DNA from: an uncultured Collinsella sp.
GTDB lineage: Bacteria; Actinomycetota; Coriobacteriia; Coriobacteriales; Coriobacteriaceae
Assembly: GCA_900544205.1 (NCBI GenBank)
Contig: UQUG01000055.1
Location: 1-12,242 of the forward strand
Direction: 5' to 3'
DNA: 12,242 nucleotides
The notes beneath the pieces were generated by a model. It ran no database searches. It saw only the letters and a program-made list of their open reading frames with translations, and was not told where the DNA came from. This document shows, piece by piece, positions 1 to 7,109 of the stretch. The position numbers and the translations under genes were made by a program. Positions within the stretch are counted from its first letter, which is position 1, and the number at the start of each line of letters is the position of its first letter.

Positions 1-138
1 GCCGACTCCAGCAAGATCGGCAAGCGCGACTTCTACACCTTCTGCCGCCTGGACAGCCTGGACGCCGTAGTGTGCGAGCCGAGCATCTCCGCCGAAGACC
101 GCGCCGCCATCGAGGAGCACGCGCAGGTCATTTGCTAA
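1..138 (+). CDS. DeoR-family transcriptional regulator, C-terminal fragment
   Basis: Only the last 45 residues are in the window; the frame is open from base 1 and ends with TAA at 136-138. The visible ADSSKIGKRDFYTF ... LDSLDAVVCE pattern matches the end of the DeoR/GlpR sensor domain, where a D-SSK-G segment precedes a 'D.vv.d' strand and an 'E....l....v' helix. In this family an N-terminal helix-turn-helix binds DNA and the C-terminal, ribose-isomerase-like domain senses a phosphorylated sugar. The DNA-binding half and the target genes lie to the left, outside the window. Its stop codon touches the stop of the convergent neighbour with no intervening base. Lactococcal LacR is a DeoR protein, but nothing visible links this gene to the lac-type operons here. 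Confidence 0.8.
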   Translation, partial: ADSSKIGKRDFYTFCRLDSLDAVVCEPSISAEDRAAIEEHAQVIC

Positions 139-1395
139 CTAGCGTAGCAGGCGATACTTCTGCCCTCTGCCGGTGCCTTCAACTGTCGCCAGGCCTGTCT
201 CAACGAGTTTTTTGAGGATGCGAAGAAGCTTCGAGCGACTAAAGGTGACTTTGGCCGCAAGCTCGCTTGTCGATTGAGGGTATACTCCGCTCAGCAGTCC
301 GAATACGATAAGTTCGTCGCCTTTGAGCCCCGGGTTATCCATGAGTAGGGGAAGTGTTACCACAATGGCGTTATCCGAAACTTGAAACCGGGGCTTTCTG
401 ACGCTGTCCTTATAGGTATCGCGAATTCGCATGATGCCCGTTCCAAAGGCTTCGATAAGACCCAGGCGCAAAAAGACTTCGGCAAGAATACGATTGCGTC
501 TAACGGATAGCATGTCGGACAGATATTCATCGACGGTCATGCTTGCCGGCAAGCCGCCGGGCGAAGCGACTTCCACACGGTCGTCGAACATCGAGATGCG
601 GATGTGTGCGGGCGCATCCCAAGTCCTATGAACGACTGCATTGGTAATGGCCTCGCGGAATGCTTCGAGCGGAATGAGCTCCTTGCGGATCCGCTCCATC
701 CCCTGGATCTCTTCGTAGCAGTACTGGGCTTCGAAAAGCTCAAGGGCTCCGTCAATTTCCGCTAGAACGGATGCATGTTCAAGAGTCTTGCGCTGCTTAA
801 TGAGGTTGATAGTTTCACCAAACACTGCGATGTCGATACCCGGGAAGCCATTCTCGTCCGCGAGCAGTTCTGCCGCGTTGTTGTAGGTTCCGGCTTCATC
901 AAGCAGGCCAAGGGTTTTGAGAGTATCGGTTGTGAATGACTGAAGCGAAAGTTTTGCTGTTAGACGATTCTCTAAAACGGTGAAAGATAAATCTTGTTTG
1001 TTTGCCGGGAGCTGCTCAAAGGAGAGGTTTTGACCTTCGAGTACAAGACGCGAAAGGCCTAGGGTATCAACTGGAATGGTCGCGGTGTCATTGCGCTTGT
1101 ATGCCTTCGAGCGGTATAGGTAAGGCTTCGATCTGCCGGGAAAGACCGTAAGCTCCACGGTTGCATCGGGCTCGTCGATCTTTAGGGAGTAATCGGGCTG
1201 GGGGATGATCGAATCGTTAATCTTGTTTTCGATATCCAGGCAGGTCTGCTTGGGGTCATCGAGGCCAACGGCTTCTCCGTCGTCGTTAATTCCAAATAGA
1301 ACGCGTCCTCCCGTGCCATTTGCATAAGCGGAGACGGTTTTAAGGAACGAATTGGTGACGCATTCCTTGAATTCAAGATCTTTGGATTCTTGCAT
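139..1395 (-). CDS. AlbA_2/Schlafen-type ATP-binding regulator with C-terminal winged helix
   Basis: A 418-residue protein. Residues about 5-110 form an AlbA_2 (Schlafen-like, putative DNA-binding) domain, shown by LEFKEC, TVSAYANGTGGRVLFGINDDG and EAVGLDD. Residues about 240-325 look like the divergent HATPase domain of COG2865-type proteins: REAITNAVVHR (Glu248, Asn252), EVASPGGLP, and RNRILAEVFLRLGLIEAFGTGI. Residues about 357-418 look like a winged helix (STSELAAKVTFSRSKLLRILKKLVETG). Such proteins are annotated as predicted transcriptional regulators; some relatives sit in defence islands, but no partner gene is present here. The start at 1395 is chosen because the AlbA_2 fold begins there and GGAG lies 7 bases upstream. 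The same frame stays open to 1761, but that extension runs through AT-rich motif repeats and resembles no protein. A cluster of TGACRYG motifs just upstream suggests autoregulation (inference). Confidence 0.87.
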   Translation of the reverse strand: MQESKDLEFKECVTNSFLKTVSAYANGTGGRVLFGINDDGEAVGLDDPKQTCLDIENKINDSIIPQPDYSLKIDEPDATVELTVFPGRSKPYLYRSKAYKRNDTATIPVDTLGLSRLVLEGQNLSFEQLPANKQDLSFTVLENRLTAKLSLQSFTTDTLKTLGLLDEAGTYNNAAELLADENGFPGIDIAVFGETINLIKQRKTLEHASVLAEIDGALELFEAQYCYEEIQGMERIRKELIPLEAFREAITNAVVHRTWDAPAHIRISMFDDRVEVASPGGLPASMTVDEYLSDMLSVRRNRILAEVFLRLGLIEAFGTGIMRIRDTYKDSVRKPRFQVSDNAIVVTLPLLMDNPGLKGDELIVFGLLSGVYPQSTSELAAKVTFSRSKLLRILKKLVETGLATVEGTGRGQKYRLLR

Positions 1396-1420
1396 TGTGA
1401 TGCTCCGTTTCGCTTCAATT

Positions 1421-1531
1421 TGACGTGAAAAATAACACGTAAAAATTTTACACGTCATTTTACGCGTCAAAATTATGACACGAAAAAATTTGCGTGTCAT
1501 TATGCGCGTCAAAGTGACGCGAAATGACGCG
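1421..1531. promoter_or_regulatory. Cluster of about nine TGACRYG motifs upstream of the AlbA_2 regulator
   Basis: TGACGTG/TGACACG/TGACGCG or the reverse complement occurs at 1421, 1451, 1463, 1476, 1493, 1505, 1515 and 1525, with a degenerate copy (AACACGT) at 1434. Most copies are followed by an A-rich run in the motif's direction. Several form inverted pairs: TGACACG at 1476 faces CGTGTCA at 1493 with 10 bases between them, and CGCGTCA/TGACGCG at 1505-1521 diverge with 3 bases between them. The stretch is markedly more AT-rich than its surroundings and ends 25 bases before the start codon at 1395. It most likely contains the regulator's promoter and multiple operators. Which protein binds is not shown. 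Confidence 0.65.
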
Positions 1532-1620
1532 CAAACGCGAATGCATTGGCATTCTGAACAATAACGGAGTTTGTAAGCCTGGGGCTTGATTGGGCTAACG
1601 CATGGAATTATCCGTATTCT

Positions 1621-1672
1621 CGAACACGCTTTCGGTATCATTTTGGCATTAAAAGATACCGAAGTGTGTTCG
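1621..1672. repeat. Isolated 52-bp imperfect inverted repeat
   Basis: The left arm is CGAACACGCTTTCGGTATC (1621-1639). The right arm is GATACCGAAGTGTGTTCG (1655-1672). They are complementary except for one bulged T and one G-T pair, around a 15-base AT-rich loop. Neither side has the T-run expected of a terminator. The repeat is unrelated to the 60-bp palindromes that begin at 1741. It could be an operator, a leftover transposable-element end or an RNA hairpin in the leader of the AlbA_2 gene. The rest of 1532-1740 contains no gene I can support. Confidence 0.6.
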
Positions 1673-1740
1673 TGATGCCGATAATAATTAAGAAAGAGGA
1701 GCGCTTCGTAGCTGCCTGGAAAGTGAGGATTTGACCATCT

Positions 1741-2040
1741 GATTGTCTCGATCTGTAACAACTAGGCGATCAAATGCTCGTTAGATGTTACAGATTTAGA
1801 TTTTCTGCCTGGCCGATTCCGTTTGTCTCAATCTGTAACAACTGGGACCGAAAAGCTCGGCTAGATGTTACAGATCGAGATTGAGCGGATTGACCTGTGC
1901 GTTTGTCTCGATCTGTAACAGGTAGATGGTCAAAAGTGGGCTAGGTGTTACAGATTTAGATTATTCGGACCGGCCTGCGCGTTCGTCCCAATCTGTAACA
2001 ATTAGGACCGAAAATCCCAGCTAGATGTTACAGATCGAGA
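1741..2040. repeat. Array 1: four 60-bp palindromic units in exact 80-bp register
   Basis: Units lie at 1741-1800, 1821-1880, 1901-1960 and 1981-2040, separated by exactly 20 bases. Each has a 20-base left arm like GTTTGTCTCGATCTGTAACA, a 20-base centre and a 20-base right arm like CTAGATGTTACAGATTTAGA. TGTAACA and TGTTACA are invariant and the outer arms pair with a few mismatches. Centres are variable around an AAA(A) core, often GGACCGAAAA..TCGGC, so a shorter inner stem is possible. Spacers 1 and 3 resemble each other (GGCC/GGCCTG type), while spacer 2 is a GGATTGACC type. The array lies between the terminator of the cassette A operon and the upstream region of the AlbA_2 gene. It has no coding potential. 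Confidence 0.93.
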
Positions 2041-2062
2041 CAAACGATCCGCGCGGCTCGGC

Positions 2063-2112
2063 AAAAAATAAAAAGGCCGCATGCGAACCCGTGGAGGGAT
2101 TCGTATGCGGCC
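2063..2112 (-). terminator. Rho-independent terminator of cassette A lacE-lacG operon
   Basis: Read on the minus strand, GGCCGCATACGAATCC and GGGTTCGCATGCGGCC (2075-2112 overall) form a 16-bp stem with a 6-base loop and one wobble pair. It is followed by an interrupted T-run (TTTTTATTTTTT, 2063-2074). It lies 22 bases after the lacG stop codon, so it should end the operon before transcription enters palindrome array 1. Confidence 0.92.
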
Positions 2113-2134
2113 GACAGGGGGTATGCGGCGGAAA

Positions 2135-3556
2135 CTAGGCCATGAGCAGGCCAGTCTCTGCGACGTTCTTGTACCAGTACGCGCTCGCCTTGGGGTAGCG
2201 CTTCTGGGTCTCAAAGTCGATGTAGAACAGGCCGTAACGTTTGTTATAGCCGTTGGTCCAGGAGAACTGGTCCTGCAGCGACCACACAAAGTAGCCGTCG
2301 ACGTTCACGCCGCCGTCGATCGCCTTGAGGATCCACGCGAGATGCTGGCGCATGTAGTCGATGCGAGGGGCGTCGTCGATAAAGCCGTCCTCAAAGTCGT
2401 CCTTATAGCCCATGCCGTTCTCGGTGATATAGATCTTCTTGTAGTTGGGGTAATCGTTCTTAATGCGGAGCAGCAGGTCGTACAGGCCCTCGGGATAGAT
2501 GATCCAGTCCCAGTCGGTGGTGGGTACGCCTTTGCGCACGCATGACTCGCCCACGCCCTTGAGGAACCAGCGCGAGGAGCCCTTGTCGCCGGTGCCATTG
2601 TGGTTGATGTCGTTTTCGCCCTCGGCGGCACGCAGGAACTGGCACTTGTAGGTGTTGACGCCCAGGCAATCGTTGTAGGGGAGCGCGGCGGTCAGCGCGG
2701 CGATGTCCTCGTCGCGGACGTCGAGCTCGCCGCCGGCGATATGGGCCAGCTTGGTCGCAGCCTCCATGGTGTCGGCTGCATAGTGGCCGCGGAAGGTGGC
2801 GTCGAGTACCCAGCGGTTGTTGATGACGTCGGCCATGCGAGCTGCCTCGCAGTCGGCGGCGTTGTTGGGGTCGAGGGGATACTTGGGCTCCAGGTTCTGG
2901 ACAATGCCGATCTCGCCCTCAAAGCCGCCCTCATGGAAGGCGACGACAGCCTTGGCATGGGCCACCATCATGTTGTGCATGAGCTGGAAGGCCTTGTCCA
3001 GGCGATACTTCTCGCCGTGCGGCCAGTTGCCGACGATAAAGCTGCCCTCGGCGGTTGCGGGAATCTCGTTAAACGTGAACCAGTGCTTGACCTCGGTGAA
3101 CTCGGCAAAGCAGAACTTGGCGTACTCGACAAAGGCGTCGATCGTCGTGCGCGTCAGGAAGCCCTCGCCGCCGTTCTGGTAAAAGGCCTCGGGCGTATCA
3201 AAGTGATCGAGCGTGACATAGGGGATAACGCCAGCTTTGTTGCAGGTGGCGAAAAGCTCGTGATAGAAGGCAACACCCTCGGGGTTGATCTCGCCGGTGC
3301 CACTGGGGAAGATGCGGCTCCAAGCGATGGAGACACGGATGCCGTTGATGCCGAAACGCTGGCACAGGTCGATATCGACCGGGTACTTGTTGTAGAAATC
3401 GCTTGCGGGGTCGGGGGAGAAGCGACCCTGAGCAGCCAGGAAATCGTCCCAGGGCACTTTGCCCTTGCCGTGCGTGCGGGTCTCGCCCTCAACCTGGTAA
3501 GCAGCGGTGGCGCCGCCAAACACAAAGCCGTCGGGGAACTGCATGGGGTTGGTCAT
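2135..3556 (-). CDS. lacG: GH1 6-phospho-beta-galactosidase-like enzyme (cassette A)
   Basis: A 473-residue cytoplasmic GH1 enzyme expected to hydrolyse a 6-phosphorylated beta-galactoside delivered by the PTS. It closely follows lactococcal/staphylococcal LacG in length and sequence. The acid/base Glu164 lies in FTFNEI and the nucleophile Glu379 in IYITENG, both four residues later than in LacG. The phosphate-binding trio is Ser432, Lys439 and Tyr441 within SWTNGYNKRYG. Trp433 corresponds to the LacG tryptophan associated with galacto rather than gluco substrates, so I prefer 6-phospho-beta-galactosidase, although a 6-phospho-beta-glucosidase or dual activity remains possible. The start has AAAGGA six bases upstream. 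It follows lacE after 75 bases containing a hairpin, and both are probably co-transcribed from the promoter near 5550. Confidence 0.9.
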   Translation of the reverse strand: MTNPMQFPDGFVFGGATAAYQVEGETRTHGKGKVPWDDFLAAQGRFSPDPASDFYNKYPVDIDLCQRFGINGIRVSIAWSRIFPSGTGEINPEGVAFYHELFATCNKAGVIPYVTLDHFDTPEAFYQNGGEGFLTRTTIDAFVEYAKFCFAEFTEVKHWFTFNEIPATAEGSFIVGNWPHGEKYRLDKAFQLMHNMMVAHAKAVVAFHEGGFEGEIGIVQNLEPKYPLDPNNAADCEAARMADVINNRWVLDATFRGHYAADTMEAATKLAHIAGGELDVRDEDIAALTAALPYNDCLGVNTYKCQFLRAAEGENDINHNGTGDKGSSRWFLKGVGESCVRKGVPTTDWDWIIYPEGLYDLLLRIKNDYPNYKKIYITENGMGYKDDFEDGFIDDAPRIDYMRQHLAWILKAIDGGVNVDGYFVWSLQDQFSWTNGYNKRYGLFYIDFETQKRYPKASAYWYKNVAETGLLMA

Positions 3557-3589
3557 GAGTCATCCTTTCTGTGGGATACGAATAGGGAG

Positions 3590-3616
3590 GGTGCCCGAAC
3601 TGGGGATCCGGGCACC
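3590..3616 (-). other. Intercistronic hairpin between lacE and lacG (cassette A)
   Basis: GGTGCCCG (3590-3597) and CGGGCACC (3609-3616) form an 8-bp GC-rich stem with an 11-base loop between the lacE stop and the lacG ribosome-binding site. No T-run follows on the minus strand, so it is not a canonical terminator. An mRNA-stability or processing role that adjusts the ratio of transporter to enzyme is an inference. Confidence 0.6.
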
Positions 3617-3631
3617 AACAGAGGGAGGAAA

Positions 3632-5410
3632 CTAGTCGAGGTTCTCGCGGAGCCACTTGATGGCGCCAGCGGGGTCGCGGGTAAGGTCGATATATTCCTT
3701 GCCGCGGGGAGCGAGCAGCTTAATGCCCAGACGATCGGTGTCGGCCTTCATGTCGTTGTAGTAGCTACGAACCTGCGGGGCGAGCACGATGACGTCGTAC
3801 TGATCCATGATGGCAGTATGCTGGCCATAGGCGCCTGCGGAGGAAGCGATGTTCTCTCCGGTCTGCGCAGCACCTTCCTTGATGGCGTTGGCAAGCATGG
3901 CAGAGGTGCCGGCGCCGGCGCACAGGACGAGGACCTTCAGACCGTCGACATCTTTCTTAGCGGATGCGTCGGCGGCGGGCTCGGGCTGATCGGCGACAGG
4001 CTTGCTGTCGGCGGCAGCGGCGGTCGGCTCGACGGCAGCGGCGGTCTGCTCGACAGCGGGCGCAGAGGTGCTGGCGGCGATGGTGGCAGCACCATCGGAC
4101 TCGAGACCCAGCTCGGCGGCGCGCTCGGCCTCCTGGTCGCAGAGCAGCTTATCGTACGCCTTCAAGAACGGCAGGTAGATGATGGCGTCCAGCAAGATGA
4201 TGATTGCGACAAACACCAGGGCGATAAGCTGGAAGTTCGTGGTGATGAAGATGCCGATGGGGGCAGGGGTAGCCCAAGGCACCACGAAGGAGAAGCCGTT
4301 CATGCCCACGTTATCGATAAAGAACTTGGCAACACTCACGTTGACGCAGCCGGCGGCAACAAAGGGGATGAGCATGTAGGGGTTAAGGATCATCGGCGCG
4401 CCAAAGAGCAGCGGTTCGTTGACGGCGAAGGCAACAGGAACAATCGAGGCCTTACCGACGGCTTTGAGCTGCTTGGACTTCATAAAGAGAATCAGTAGAA
4501 GCGGCACGATGAACGTGGCGCCGGTGCCGCCGAACTCACCCACGAGCGACATGTTAAAGGTGAGGGAGTGGGCGGGGTGGCCGCCGGCCAGCAGAACCTG
4601 CAGGTTCTCGGCCTGGTTGGCAAGACGGATGGGGTCGATGCCCGGCTGGACAATCGAAGGACCGTGGACGCCGATGAACCAGAAGAACGCGGTGGCTGCC
4701 TGGATAAGGATAAGGCCAGGATAGGTTTCTGCAGCGGTAAAGAGCGGGGAGAGCAGCTTGATGAGCAGCTCGGAGAACGGAACGCCCATAAGGTTGCGCA
4801 CAACCACATCGATGATGCCGCAGATGATGACGGCGCCGCCAAAGGGGATGATGTCGCGGAAGTTCTGAGCGATGGCGCCCGGGACCTCCTTGGGCAGCTT
4901 AATGGTCAGATCGCGCGAGACGCAGAACTTATAGACCCACACGGTAATGAACGCGGCGATATAGGCCGAGAACAGACCGCGCGTACCCATGCTGGTGCAA
5001 TCGAAGACCGAAAGCTCGGAGCCGTCGAACTTGGTGGTGAACTGCGTAACAGCGAGCAGCAGCATGCTGCACTGGGCGGCAACCATGGTGGAGCCGTCGT
5101 TGAGCACCTTGCCGGCGGGCATGCGACGGTTCATGGAAGCCGTAAAGTTCTTGGCGGTGGTGCCGGCAACCATGATGCCCATGACGCCCATGGTGAAGTT
5201 GTACAGCTTATTGCACCAGTCGATGAGCGGTTGGGGCAACGTGATGCCGACCACGCCGGGAAGCGTGGCGATCAGCAGAAAGATCGAAGAGGTGAGGACG
5301 ATGGGCATGCACCCAAGGAATCCGTCCTTAATGGCCTGGAGGTAGATGTTCCTCGAGATCTTCTCAAAGAACGGTTGATGCTTTTCGAGCATCTTTACGA
5401 TGGCGTCCAT
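3632..5410 (-). CDS. lacE: Lactose-type PTS EIICB permease (cassette A)
   Basis: A 592-residue membrane transporter that imports and phosphorylates a sugar. Residues 1 to about 425 are a lactose/cellobiose-family EIIC with many hydrophobic segments; family signatures are GVHGPS (His249) and NEPLLFGAP (Glu332). A disordered Ala/Glu/Pro-rich linker follows (about 430-487). Residues about 488-592 are an EIIB domain with the phosphorylatable Cys497 in VLVLCAGAGTSA, followed by IVLAPQV and DTDRLGIKLL. The C-B order, length and motifs match LacE of lactococci and staphylococci better than the separate CelA/B/C type. The start at 5410 has AAGGAG five bases upstream. It is the first gene of the operon, divergent from a LacI regulator. 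No EIIA partner is in the window, so EIIA must come from elsewhere. Confidence 0.92.
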   Translation of the reverse strand: MDAIVKMLEKHQPFFEKISRNIYLQAIKDGFLGCMPIVLTSSIFLLIATLPGVVGITLPQPLIDWCNKLYNFTMGVMGIMVAGTTAKNFTASMNRRMPAGKVLNDGSTMVAAQCSMLLLAVTQFTTKFDGSELSVFDCTSMGTRGLFSAYIAAFITVWVYKFCVSRDLTIKLPKEVPGAIAQNFRDIIPFGGAVIICGIIDVVVRNLMGVPFSELLIKLLSPLFTAAETYPGLILIQAATAFFWFIGVHGPSIVQPGIDPIRLANQAENLQVLLAGGHPAHSLTFNMSLVGEFGGTGATFIVPLLLILFMKSKQLKAVGKASIVPVAFAVNEPLLFGAPMILNPYMLIPFVAAGCVNVSVAKFFIDNVGMNGFSFVVPWATPAPIGIFITTNFQLIALVFVAIIILLDAIIYLPFLKAYDKLLCDQEAERAAELGLESDGAATIAASTSAPAVEQTAAAVEPTAAAADSKPVADQPEPAADASAKKDVDGLKVLVLCAGAGTSAMLANAIKEGAAQTGENIASSAGAYGQHTAIMDQYDVIVLAPQVRSYYNDMKADTDRLGIKLLAPRGKEYIDLTRDPAGAIKWLRENLD

Positions 5411-5512
5411 AGAGCTCCTTTGCTGCTTGATGCGCGATGCATGTGGATGGAACTGGTCGTCGATGGATGGTCAGGACTGCCCGGAAACCTTCCTGCTTAA
5501 GGAAGGCATTGT

Positions 5513-5557
5513 GAAATGACAACGTTGTCATTTCGTTAATGACAACGTAAGACATTT
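5513..5557. promoter_or_regulatory. Tandem LacI-type operators of cassette A (OA1, OA2)
   Basis: OA1 (5513-5534) is a perfect 22-bp palindrome with half-site GAAATGACAAC and a central CG-rich core, as expected for a LacI-family operator. OA2 (5538-5557) repeats AATGACAACGT exactly, but its right half is degenerate. The two TGACAACG cores start 23 bases apart (5517 and 5540). They lie between the divergent lacE and lacI genes, so the LacI protein encoded at 5686 is the natural ligand (inference). Confidence 0.82.
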
Positions 5558-5572
5558 TTGGAAGAGCAACAA
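5544..5572 (-). promoter_or_regulatory. Candidate sigma-70 promoter for lacE-lacG (cassette A)
   Basis: On the minus strand, TTGTTG (5567-5572) is followed after 17 bases by TACGTT (5544-5549). Both hexamers are imperfect. Support comes from position: the -10 would overlap OA2, and OA1 would cover the start of the transcript, a normal repressible layout. The leader would be about 125 bases and contain a small CCTTCC/GGAAGG hairpin (5488-5506). Confidence 0.4.
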
Positions 5573-5596
5573 GGATATACGGGTGAGTGGTCGATA

Positions 5597-5613
5597 TTGT
5601 TCGGTAAACGGTT
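5597..5613 (+). promoter_or_regulatory. Conserved element TTGTTCGGTAARCGGTT upstream of lacI (copy 1)
   Basis: This 17-base element recurs with one mismatch at 10702-10718, upstream of the other lacI gene. It contains a CGGT direct repeat with a 7-base period and is not palindromic, so it differs from the LacI operators. A weak -10 (TATGCT, 5638-5643) lies 24 bases downstream, at about the same relative position as the stronger promoter in cassette B. It may bind an activator or global regulator shared by both cassettes. Confidence 0.55.
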
Positions 5614-5685
5614 GATTTATCAGTCAGGCAGGTGGTGTATGCTAGAACGCAAAAAACAAGCGATAGAGAACCGAGTGGAGAAGCA

Positions 5686-6696
5686 GTGACAACGATGGAC
5701 AAGAAAAACGTTTCGATGAACGACGTGGCGATTGCCGCGGGCGTTTCTCTCAAGACGGTTTCGCGCGTGATCAACGAGCCCGATAGCGTGCGAGAGTCGA
5801 CACGCGATAAGGTCCATTCCGCAATGGAGGCGCTCGGGTTTCGAACCAACTTTGCCGCGCGTTCGCTCAAGTTGGGCCGTTACGGGTGCATTGGCGTCGT
5901 GATGTTTCACTTGTCGGGCGGTGCCGTGGACATGATTGACGGAATCGCCGATGCTGCCGAGGAGCGTGGTTTTGCGCTTACGATGATTAAGAAGTGCGCA
6001 GCGGAGAAGATGACCCTTGCCGATGCGGCGCACAGGATGTCGCAGCTGCCTGTTGATGGCATGATCTTCAACCTGCGTCAGATGGTCGATGACTTTGATA
6101 CCTTTGAGGCTCCGAAAGACCTCAAGACGGTGATTATCACACCGATGGAACATCCTACCTGCTCTACCGTCAGTGACGACCAAGAGGGCGGCGCGCGCAT
6201 GGCGTGCGAGTACTTCTTGAACCACGGGCACAAGAACGTGTACTTCGTCTCTGGTAAGAAAGAGTCACTGTCGAGCCAGTGCCGTATGAAAGGTTGGCGA
6301 GCGGCACTCGAGGCACGTGGCATTGAGCCGCCCGAGCCTCTGCAAGGCGATTGGAATGCGGATAGTGGCTATGCCGCGGGCCTTGTGCTTGCCGATAAGC
6401 CCGATTGCACGGCGGTCCTCGCTGCTAACGACTGCATGGCAAACGGTGTGATGATGGCTCTACGTGACAAAGGGCTCAATGTGCCCGACGACGTGTCCGT
6501 GATCGGCTTCGACGATGAGCTCTACAAGACGATTCCCAACTCGATTCTGACGTCGGTGAAGTTTCGCCACCGCGAACTGGGCATCCGTGCGCTTAACGAG
6601 GTCGTCGCAGGTCTGGAAGCCCCGAGCTCCAGAAGCCGTACGCTCGTCTCGGGCGTGTTGGTCGAGCGTTCCAGCGTAAGGGATCTGCGGGCGTAG
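5686..6696 (+). CDS. LacI-family repressor of cassette A
   Basis: A 336-residue regulator. Residues about 10-60 are a LacI helix-turn-helix with hinge (NVSMNDVAIAAGVSLKTVSRVIN ... ARSLK), followed by a periplasmic-binding-protein-like sensor domain (LAANDCMANGVMMAL, VPDDVSVIGFDD). It probably represses the divergent lacE-lacG operon and itself, with release by a sugar or sugar phosphate. The GTG at 5686 is chosen because GGAG ends five bases upstream; ATG at 5695 is the alternative. The recognition helix carries Leu-Lys where the cassette B paralogue has Arg-Gln, consistent with the different operators. A TGACAACG core at 5687-5694 overlaps the start codon. It is transcribed toward palindrome array 2 and probably ends at the bidirectional terminator near 7060. 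Confidence 0.92.
   Translation: MTTMDKKNVSMNDVAIAAGVSLKTVSRVINEPDSVRESTRDKVHSAMEALGFRTNFAARSLKLGRYGCIGVVMFHLSGGAVDMIDGIADAAEERGFALTMIKKCAAEKMTLADAAHRMSQLPVDGMIFNLRQMVDDFDTFEAPKDLKTVIITPMEHPTCSTVSDDQEGGARMACEYFLNHGHKNVYFVSGKKESLSSQCRMKGWRAALEARGIEPPEPLQGDWNADSGYAAGLVLADKPDCTAVLAANDCMANGVMMALRDKGLNVPDDVSVIGFDDELYKTIPNSILTSVKFRHRELGIRALNEVVAGLEAPSSRSRTLVSGVLVERSSVRDLRA
5687..5700. promoter_or_regulatory. Third cassette A operator (OA3) over the lacI start codon
   Basis: TGACAACGATGGAC repeats the full TGACAACG core of OA1/OA2 with a degenerate right half. It overlaps the GTG/ATG start region of lacI, 147 and 170 bases from the other two operator cores. It would suit autorepression or loop formation. 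Because it also encodes the N-terminal residues, some similarity could be chance. Confidence 0.5.
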
Positions 6697-6709
6697 ACGT
6701 GCTCGGCCT

Positions 6710-7009
6710 GCTCGTCTAAATCTGTAACAGGTGGGACCCGAAAACTCGGCTAGATGTTACAGATTTAGACAATTCGGCCCGGCTTATTCCGTTTGTCTCG
6801 ATCTGTAACAGTTAGGAGTGAAATGACCAGCCAGGTGTTACAGATCTAGATTGATTGGATTGACCCATCTGTTTGTCTCGATCTGTAACATCTAAGCGGT
6901 TAAAAGCGGTCTACATGTTACAGATTGAGATTTTTGGCTTGGCCTGTGCGTTCACCTCGATCCGTAACAGCTGGGACCCAAAAACTCGGCTAGATGTTAC
7001 AGATTGAGA
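6710..7009. repeat. Array 2: four 60-bp palindromic units
   Basis: Units lie at 6710-6769, 6791-6850, 6871-6930 and 6950-7009, with spacers of 21, 20 and 19 bases. Unit 1 has perfectly complementary 16-base arms (GTCTAAATCTGTAACA and its reverse complement). The others have scattered mismatches or wobble pairs outside the invariant TGTAACA/TGTTACA core (CGTAACA in unit 4). Spacer types follow the A-B-A order seen in array 1, including the GGATTGACC spacer in the middle. The array begins 13 bases after the lacI stop and ends about 30 bases before the hairpin of the bidirectional terminator shared with lacE of cassette B. No coding potential is seen. Confidence 0.93.
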
Positions 7010-7033
7010 TGAACAGGAGGACGGGTGCGGTCT

Positions 7034-7080
7034 AAACAAAATGGCCCGCGCATCACACATCGATGCACGGGCCATTTATT
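7034..7080. terminator. Bidirectional terminator between lacI (A) and lacE (B)
   Basis: ATGGCCCGCGCATC (7041-7054) and GATGCACGGGCCAT (7062-7075) form a 14-bp stem, with one mismatch or wobble and a 7-base loop. On the + strand it is followed by TTATTG. On the minus strand the stem continues into TTTGTTT. It can end lacE of cassette B and, less strongly, readthrough from lacI of cassette A through array 2. Confidence 0.87.
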
Positions 7081-7109
7081 GTCTGCAAGCGGCAGGTGGT
7101 GTCAGCGTC

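Noticed and set aside
1396..1761. N-terminal extension of the AlbA_2 protein
   Set aside because: The frame is open, but the sequence consists of the TGACRYG motif cluster and an inverted repeat. The family's domain and a good ribosome-binding site place the start at 1395.
1741..2040. CRISPR array
   Set aside because: The repeated unit is a 60-bp palindrome with a variable centre, the 20-base spacers are similar between arrays, and no cas gene is present.
2600..4498. Long + strand open frame antisense to lacG and lacE of cassette A
   Set aside because: It is antisense to two well-conserved genes, its composition is the Gly/Asp/Val-rich pattern of high-GC antisense frames, and it matches no family.
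5488..5506. Attenuator or BglG-type antiterminator target in the lacE leader
   Set aside because: The CCTTCC/GGAAGG hairpin is only 6 bp, has no T-run, and there is no antiterminator gene in the window.
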